DNA of 11,713 nt from Gp6-AA40 sp050742535 (GTDB taxonomy: Bacteria; Acidobacteriota; Vicinamibacteria; Vicinamibacterales; UBA2999). The notes beneath the pieces were generated by a model. It ran no database searches, was not told the DNA's origin, and saw only the letters and a list, made by a program, of their open reading frames with translations. This document shows, piece after piece, positions 9,201 through 11,713 of this stretch. Made by a program: the position numbers and the translations under genes. The stretch is from the NCBI GenBank assembly GCA_050742535.1, contig JBOGIQ010000181.1, forward strand, positions 1 through 11,713. Reading direction: 5' to 3'. Within the stretch, counting starts at the first letter, position 1. The number at the start of each line of letters is the position of its first letter.

Positions 9201-11713
9201 GCGCAGATTGTGGAGGAAGACCGGGATCGATTGAGCGCGCCCCGGTCCGACGAGCAGGCGCGCGAGGACCGGCAGGAGTTGCGACGCGGCAACCCCCACC
9301 ACCATCAGCGTCCACACCCATTGCGGCCCCGGCAGCACCGTCCAGCCCGCCACCAGCATCGCCAGCAGCGTGGGCGCGACGAGGCTGCGGCGCAGGTTGT
9401 CGAGAATCTTCCATCGTCCGATGACCGGCAGCGGGTTGCGCCTGAGTCCGAGCCGCGACGGGACGAGGGGGAAGAGCCAGAACAGGATCTGCCAGTCGCC
9501 GCGAATCCAGCGATGCTGCCGCCGCGCGTGCGACAGCACGCTCGACGGGTACTCGTCGACGAGCTCGACGTCCGAGGCGAGCGCGACGCGTGCGTGCAGT
9601 CCTTCGAACAGGTCGTGCGACAGCAGCGTGTTCTCCGGCACCGAGTGTTCGAGTGCTGCCGTGAACGCGTCGACGTCGTAGAGGCCCTTGCCGGTGAAGA
9701 TGCCTTCGCTGAACAGGTCCTGGTAGATGTCCGAGACCGCCGTCGTGTACGGGTCCACCCCCGTGTGGCCCGAATACAGGCGCGCGAACAACGAGCCTGC
9801 CGCGCTCATGAAGGTCACGCTGACGCGCGGCTGCAGGATGCCGTATCCCTCGGTCACGCGGCCGGCCTCCGGATTGAAGGCCGCGCGATTGAGCGGGTGG
9901 GTGATGATCCCGATCAGCTCGCGCGCGACTCCCCGCGGCAGCCGGGTATCGCTGTCGAGCGTGATGCAGTACTTGACGTCGGGCAGGACGTCCAGATCGC
10001 CGACGGAGACGGCAAAGCTCGTGTCGGTGGCACCGCGGAGCAGGCGGTTGAACTCCTCGATCTTCCCGCGCTTGCGCTCCCATCCCATCCACAGGCCTTC
10101 GCGCGGGTTCCACTGCCGGAAGCGGTGAAACAGGAAGAAACGGCAGCCCTCCGGTGCGTGTTTCGCGTTGAGCGCGCGGATGCCCTCGCGTGCCGCGTCC
10201 AGGATCTCCTCGTCGTGAGGAAGGGTCTCCGTCGGCGCGTCGAGAAAATCGGTGAGCAGGGCAAAGTGGATGTGCGGATCGAGATTGCCCAGCGCCTGCA
10301 CTTCGAGGTGATCGATCAAGTCCGCGACGCGATCGACGCTGTCGAGCAGCGTCGGCACGATGACCATCGTGCGAGCCGATTGCGGCACCGAGGTCAGCTC
10401 GATGCGGGCAAGACGCCGCGGAGGAATCAGGAGGCTGATGAGCCGCTGCAGGACCTGAATGGTCAACTCGCTCGCCGGGACGATGGTCAGAATCGCGACG
10501 AAGACCAAACCGGCGCCGCGCCATCCGTTGAGCCACGCGTACGCGATGGCGAGCGAGACGAGCAGGGCCGTGCCCGCGGCGATCGTGCCGAGATATCCCG
10601 GCGTCGCCCACTTGAAGAAGAAGCGCGTGACTCGGAGCCGGATCGTCGGCCGCCACGCAATGCTGCGTTCGAACGTCCGCCGCCCGCCGCCAACCAGGTG
10701 GTAGCCGACGTGCGCCGCCCGCGCGTCGGGGGTTTTGACGTGAACCTGCCGTGCCCGCTCCACGCTCTTCAACGCCAGCAGCAGCTGCGCTTCCCCTGTC
10801 GGTGACGCCAGCTCTTCGACCGCATGCCGGTAGCGGTCGCGGCTGCGGAAATCCATACGGCCGTAGACGCCGGCCGGGTCGCGTTGCAGCACCTGCTCGA
10901 CGAGGCTCACCTGTTCGAAGAACTCGCTCCAGTCGAACGTCGAAATCAGGCGCAGGCTGGTAATCAGGTTCGCCATGCCGGCCTGTGCCGCCGCCTGCTG
11001 CTGTCCCTCTGTGCGAATCACGTCCTCGAGGGTTTCGCCGCGCGCCTCGAGGAGCGCTTCCAGCTCCTGATACAGCTCCGACGCCAGCATGCCGAGGCCG
11101 CGCGAGTGCTGCAGCAGACGGGTGACGAACGAGTGGTGCACGTCGGCCGGCCACTTCTCGGCCCGCGCCGGTGCCGCGTCGATTCTGGCGGCGATCCGAT
11201 CGGCTGCGAGGCGGTGCGCACGCGTGGCCGCCAGCCCGTCGGCGCGTGCGCGCAGATGATCGACCAGTGCCAGCTTGAGCGCACTTGGCCACCCCCACAG
11301 CTCGCCCATCGTCAGCGGCGTCACCGACTGGAAGGCGCTGATGAAGCGCTGCAGGCGCGCCGCGTCGAGGCGGCCCGCGCTCATGCGAATCAGTTCGAGC
11401 GCGAGCGCGTAGATGCGCGGCCAGCCGGCGAATTCGTCGGCCGCCACCCGCGGCAGCCGTCGGAAGAACGCCGGCGGGAGGTCGTGATGGATGTCGCGCT
11501 CGGCGGCAGTGATGATGTGGAAGTTGTCGAGCAGCCACTCGGCGGCGGGCGAGAGCGCTTCCTGCCGTGCGTCGTCCGCCAGCGATACGTAGACCTCGCG
11601 CAGCGCGCGCATGTGCTGCTTGAGCTGGCGCAGATGTGCGCGGCCGCTGCCGCGACGCTCGGGCGCAATCGTCAACAGCGCGGCAAGCCGGCGGGCGTGT
11701 TCTTCCAGCAGCT
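3252..11713 (-). CDS. ndvB: Cyclic beta-1,2-glucan synthase (NdvB/ChvB/Cgs family), 5'-partial
   Basis: This inner-membrane enzyme polymerises UDP-glucose into beta-1,2-glucan, closes the ring and trims its length. Residues are numbered from the TTG codon at 11675; stop TAG is at 3254-3252. Seen: cytosolic N-terminus to about 355; hydrophobic segments near 360-384, 388-409, 765-783, 785-809, 826-848 and 916-940; GT84 core about 430-740 with DSD at 574-576, HDLFEG at 687-692 and RQHRW at 719-723; glycoamylase-like domain about 955-1480 with WGVSESAYG at 1332-1340, FYEALDY at 1404-1410 and AHHQGMS at 1435-1441; two related beta-sandwich modules about 1500-1790 and 1985-2290; GH94 catalytic barrel about 2300-2750 with GAFGFRDQLQDV, DWNDGM at 2470-2475 and WTWYTGSAGW. 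Family members are about 2800-2900 residues, so this copy is nearly complete. The frame stays open upstream of 11675 to the window edge (LLEEHARRLAAL, a family-like N-terminus), so TTG 11675 is probably not the start. All catalytic motifs look intact. Identification is firm; the product linkage is inferred from the family. The symbol could equally be chvB or cgs. Confidence 0.95.
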   Translation of the reverse strand, partial: LLEEHARRLAALLTIAPERRGSGRAHLRQLKQHMRALREVYVSLADDARQEALSPAAEWLLDNFHIITAAERDIHHDLPPAFFRRLPRVAADEFAGWPRIYALALELIRMSAGRLDAARLQRFISAFQSVTPLTMGELWGWPSALKLALVDHLRARADGLAATRAHRLAADRIAARIDAAPARAEKWPADVHHSFVTRLLQHSRGLGMLASELYQELEALLEARGETLEDVIRTEGQQQAAAQAGMANLITSLRLISTFDWSEFFEQVSLVEQVLQRDPAGVYGRMDFRSRDRYRHAVEELASPTGEAQLLLALKSVERARQVHVKTPDARAAHVGYHLVGGGRRTFERSIAWRPTIRLRVTRFFFKWATPGYLGTIAAGTALLVSLAIAYAWLNGWRGAGLVFVAILTIVPASELTIQVLQRLISLLIPPRRLARIELTSVPQSARTMVIVPTLLDSVDRVADLIDHLEVQALGNLDPHIHFALLTDFLDAPTETLPHDEEILDAAREGIRALNAKHAPEGCRFFLFHRFRQWNPREGLWMGWERKRGKIEEFNRLLRGATDTSFAVSVGDLDVLPDVKYCITLDSDTRLPRGVARELIGIITHPLNRAAFNPEAGRVTEGYGILQPRVSVTFMSAAGSLFARLYSGHTGVDPYTTAVSDIYQDLFSEGIFTGKGLYDVDAFTAALEHSVPENTLLSHDLFEGLHARVALASDVELVDEYPSSVLSHARRQHRWIRGDWQILFWLFPLVPSRLGLRRNPLPVIGRWKILDNLRRSLVAPTLLAMLVAGWTVLPGPQWVWTLMVVGVAASQLLPVLARLLVGPGRAQSIPVFLHNLRADTAIALAQVFLSLTFLAFHAFDTAHAIGVTLVRLAVTRRRLLEWETAAAAAARAAGLVGQGLRRFVADMISSPTIAGVAALGIITRDPDAFPAAAPFLVLWTLAPGIAYWLSLPVGARVRPLSDRERTMLRRTARKTWRYFDTFITQADAWLVPDNYQEAGDEPRLARRTSPTNVGMGLLSTLAAHDLGYISTGDLVKRISATVGTLERLERYRGHFLNWYDTASLAPLHPRYVSTVDSGNLAAAMVALAQGLIALIERPQSREQRLGGIADAADVLAGTSSSASARAELRQTIAEINRLARAVADTARTAAAARGPMGPVWTLAAQLANAAAELSHDEHDGVEDVVYWCRAVLEAVERSTIDESVPADALQELAGRLSALVDDMRFEFLYDRRRRIFSIGYRLADAEGPGRLDASFYDLLASEARVASFVAIVKGDVPQHHWFHLGRLVTNVDGRATLMSWGGTMFEYLMPQLLMRSFPGTLLDQSCRASVRRQVEYGGQRGAPWGVSESAYGFTDREGNYQYRAFGVPGLGLKRGLESDLVVAPYATALASLVTPSMAAENFAHLARLGMDGRFGFYEALDYNPRGRDVEAPAETAARPAIIRAFFAHHQGMSLVALANVVCEDAFVARFHADPRVKATELLLQERVPREAIISQPRPAQSVTTQPALPVFASRRFRSPHTTNVHTHFLSNGRYTTAVTNAGGGFSMWRDIAITRRRDDATSDSGAHYIYLRDPWADRVWSATYHPVCQEPDRFDATFDLEKITFQRRDTDIETRLEITVSSEDDVDVRRLTITNRGSQTREIEVTSYVEMALTRPEDDLAHPAFGKLFVETEFDRQSAGLLFSRRPRAADESPIVGFHVLGVDGPRLGGAVEWETDRARFIGRGRSPANPIVLDGRALSGTTGAVLDPVGALRERMRLPAGAVIRVTFATGVAADRTAALALARKYRDGNAAARAFSMAFTHVHITLQHLGLSDEQAMLFDRLASRVFGLDVSRLSPADIAANNRGQQNLWGYGISGDLPIVLLRVAEVDSLAMVRQLLNAQEYWRLKGLRADVVILNEHPADYLDEMQGLLLQLVQELPWAGWIGKPGGVFLLRADGMPDADRHLLSAVARVVLAGELGDLVSQLERPAPWLFDVHDIPRAGQLPVPEAAAPLPAPALVMHNGYGGFTPDGRDYVVVLDGVRETPAPWSNVLSNDTVGTIVSASGSAFTWAGNSRENRLTPFPNDPLSDPTSEAIYLRDEESGAVWGATPGPLVRRADGGRWIVRHTAGVTRFQHAVAGIRHELTVFVAPDDPVKLALLTLTNTGDVKRRLSVFGYVEWCLGPPRAGEQRFVVTEMSAEAGGLLARNAYNADFADHVAFWRATATPHSHTGDRTEFVGRHRTLSAPAALFRERLAERTGPGLDPCGALQILGDLEPGETRSVAFVLGQGRDRSHAIELATRYGSVEQARTTLAAVERQWDDMLGAMQVRTPDDSFDLIVNRWLLYQTLACRVWARSGPYQPGGAFGFRDQLQDVLALMDTRPDLCRAHLLTAAARQFVEGDVQHWWHPPSGRGTRTRCSDDLLWLPYAVASYVSQTGDESVLDEVVPFLEAPALEPGQSETYLLPRTSEEQGSVFEHSIRAIRRAMKYGAHGLPLIGSGDWNDGMNRVGHEGRGESVWLGWFLVSVLNDFAPLCERRGRDDLAQRYRDEARWLTGMLELAWDGDWYRRAYFDDGTPLGSVQNVECKLDSLTQSWAVLAGTAQPGRAQRAMNAVRAHLMRRDAQIVLLLTPPFDRMSHDPGYIKGYLPGIRENGGQYTHAVAWSIIALARLGMGDEAMELFHMINPVNHMRTPGDAERYRVEPYAIAADVYAHPMHVGRGGWTWYTGSAGWMYQAALRWLLGVRRNGSTISINPCVPAIWPQYSLDWRIGRTRYRFAVLNPEQRSCGVASATLDGSTVDAAAVPFVDDGGEHEVTVVLGAPQTSHAPVAVSAAPSQVQ
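3426..4778 (-). other. GH94 phosphorylase catalytic domain of the synthase
   Basis: This C-terminal barrel (about residues 2300-2750) carries the GH94 signatures GAFGFRDQLQDV at 2333-2344, HWWHPPSGRGTRTRCSDDLL at 2374-2393, DWNDGM at 2470-2475 with the expected general-acid aspartate, and GGQYTHAVAW plus WTWYTGSAGW around the phosphate site. In the Brucella enzyme this part controls ring size by phosphorolysis. The same role here is inferred. Confidence 0.85.
7236..8813 (-). other. Glycoamylase-like (cyclisation, GH189-type) domain of the synthase
   Basis: This middle module (about residues 955-1480) begins after the last membrane segment with WRYFDTFI and continues through NVGMGLLSTLAAHDLGYIS, LNWYDTASLAPLHPRYVSTV, SWGGTMFEYLMPQL, WGVSESAYG and FYEALDY. 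In characterised relatives this region catalyses the transglycosylation that closes the ring. Glu1336 and Glu1406 are conserved-looking acidic candidates. Their assignment as catalytic residues is inference. Confidence 0.75.
9456..10388 (-). other. GT84 glucosyltransferase core of the synthase
   Basis: This part of the synthase (about residues 430-740) is the UDP-glucose-using polymerase module. It holds MVIVPTLLDS at its start, LTDF at 474-477, the metal-binding DSD at 574-576 (bases 9956-9948), the base-carrying HDLFEG at 687-692 and the RQHRW form of the (Q/R)xxRW motif at 719-723. It is flanked on both sides by membrane segments, as in processive GT2-like synthases. Boundaries are estimates. 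Confidence 0.85.

Noticed and set aside
8508..10805. A 765-codon plus-strand open frame as a gene
   Set aside because: It lies wholly opposite the GT84 and glycoamylase-like parts of the synthase. Its translation has no recognisable domain and a biased Arg/Asp/Gln/Val composition typical of antisense shadows in G+C-rich genes.
7927..11538. A 1203-codon minus-strand open frame as a gene
   Set aside because: It overlaps the synthase in a shifted frame. The product is Arg/Ala/Gly/Pro-rich with no domain, while the other frame gives a full-length family match.
1..11713. Mobile elements, CRISPR arrays, tRNA or rRNA genes
   Set aside because: No transposase-like protein, terminal inverted repeats, regularly spaced repeats or RNA gene signatures were seen. 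The window is almost fully occupied by the three genes.

Overview
The window is G+C-rich bacterial DNA with strongly G/C-biased third codon positions. It is filled almost entirely by three genes, all on the minus strand and read from the right edge to the left edge. Both outer genes run off the window. There is no RNA gene, insertion sequence, CRISPR array or non-coding stretch longer than about 45 bases. The phylum cannot be fixed from this sequence alone. A free-living or soil Gram-negative organism (Pseudomonadota, or Acidobacteriota such as Vicinamibacteria) fits the gene content and composition, but this is a weak inference.

Region by region, in the direction of transcription: (1) 11713-3252 is a giant, 5'-truncated cyclic beta-1,2-glucan synthase (NdvB/ChvB/Cgs family, at least 2819 residues). 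It has an N-terminal cytosolic region, a GT84 glucosyltransferase core between membrane segments, a glycoamylase-like (cyclisation) domain, and a C-terminal GH94 phosphorylase preceded by duplicated beta-sandwich modules. (2) After a 43-base gap, 3208-2150 is a complete 352-residue GT4 (GT-B fold) glycosyltransferase. (3) At a TGATG stop/start overlap begins an amylo-alpha-1,6-glucosidase / glycogen-debranching-type enzyme, 2150-1. It is open for 716 codons and is cut by the left edge, probably close to its natural C-terminus.

Shared strand, tight spacing and the overlapping junction suggest one transcript. Its promoter and first start codon lie beyond the right edge. The products look like a glucan-metabolism set. 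The synthase would polymerise UDP-glucose into cyclic beta-1,2-glucan at the inner membrane, the usual osmoregulated periplasmic glucan. The GT4 enzyme and the debranching-type enzyme are cytosolic proteins of unknown exact substrate that could make or trim another glucan or a glycoconjugate. No cyclic-glucan exporter (NdvA/ChvA/Cgt type) is visible in the window.

I see no clearly new biological system. The most interesting points are the coupling of a beta-1,2-glucan synthase with an alpha-glucan-type debranching enzyme, the apparent integrity of all three catalytic modules of the synthase, and the visible internal duplication inside it.
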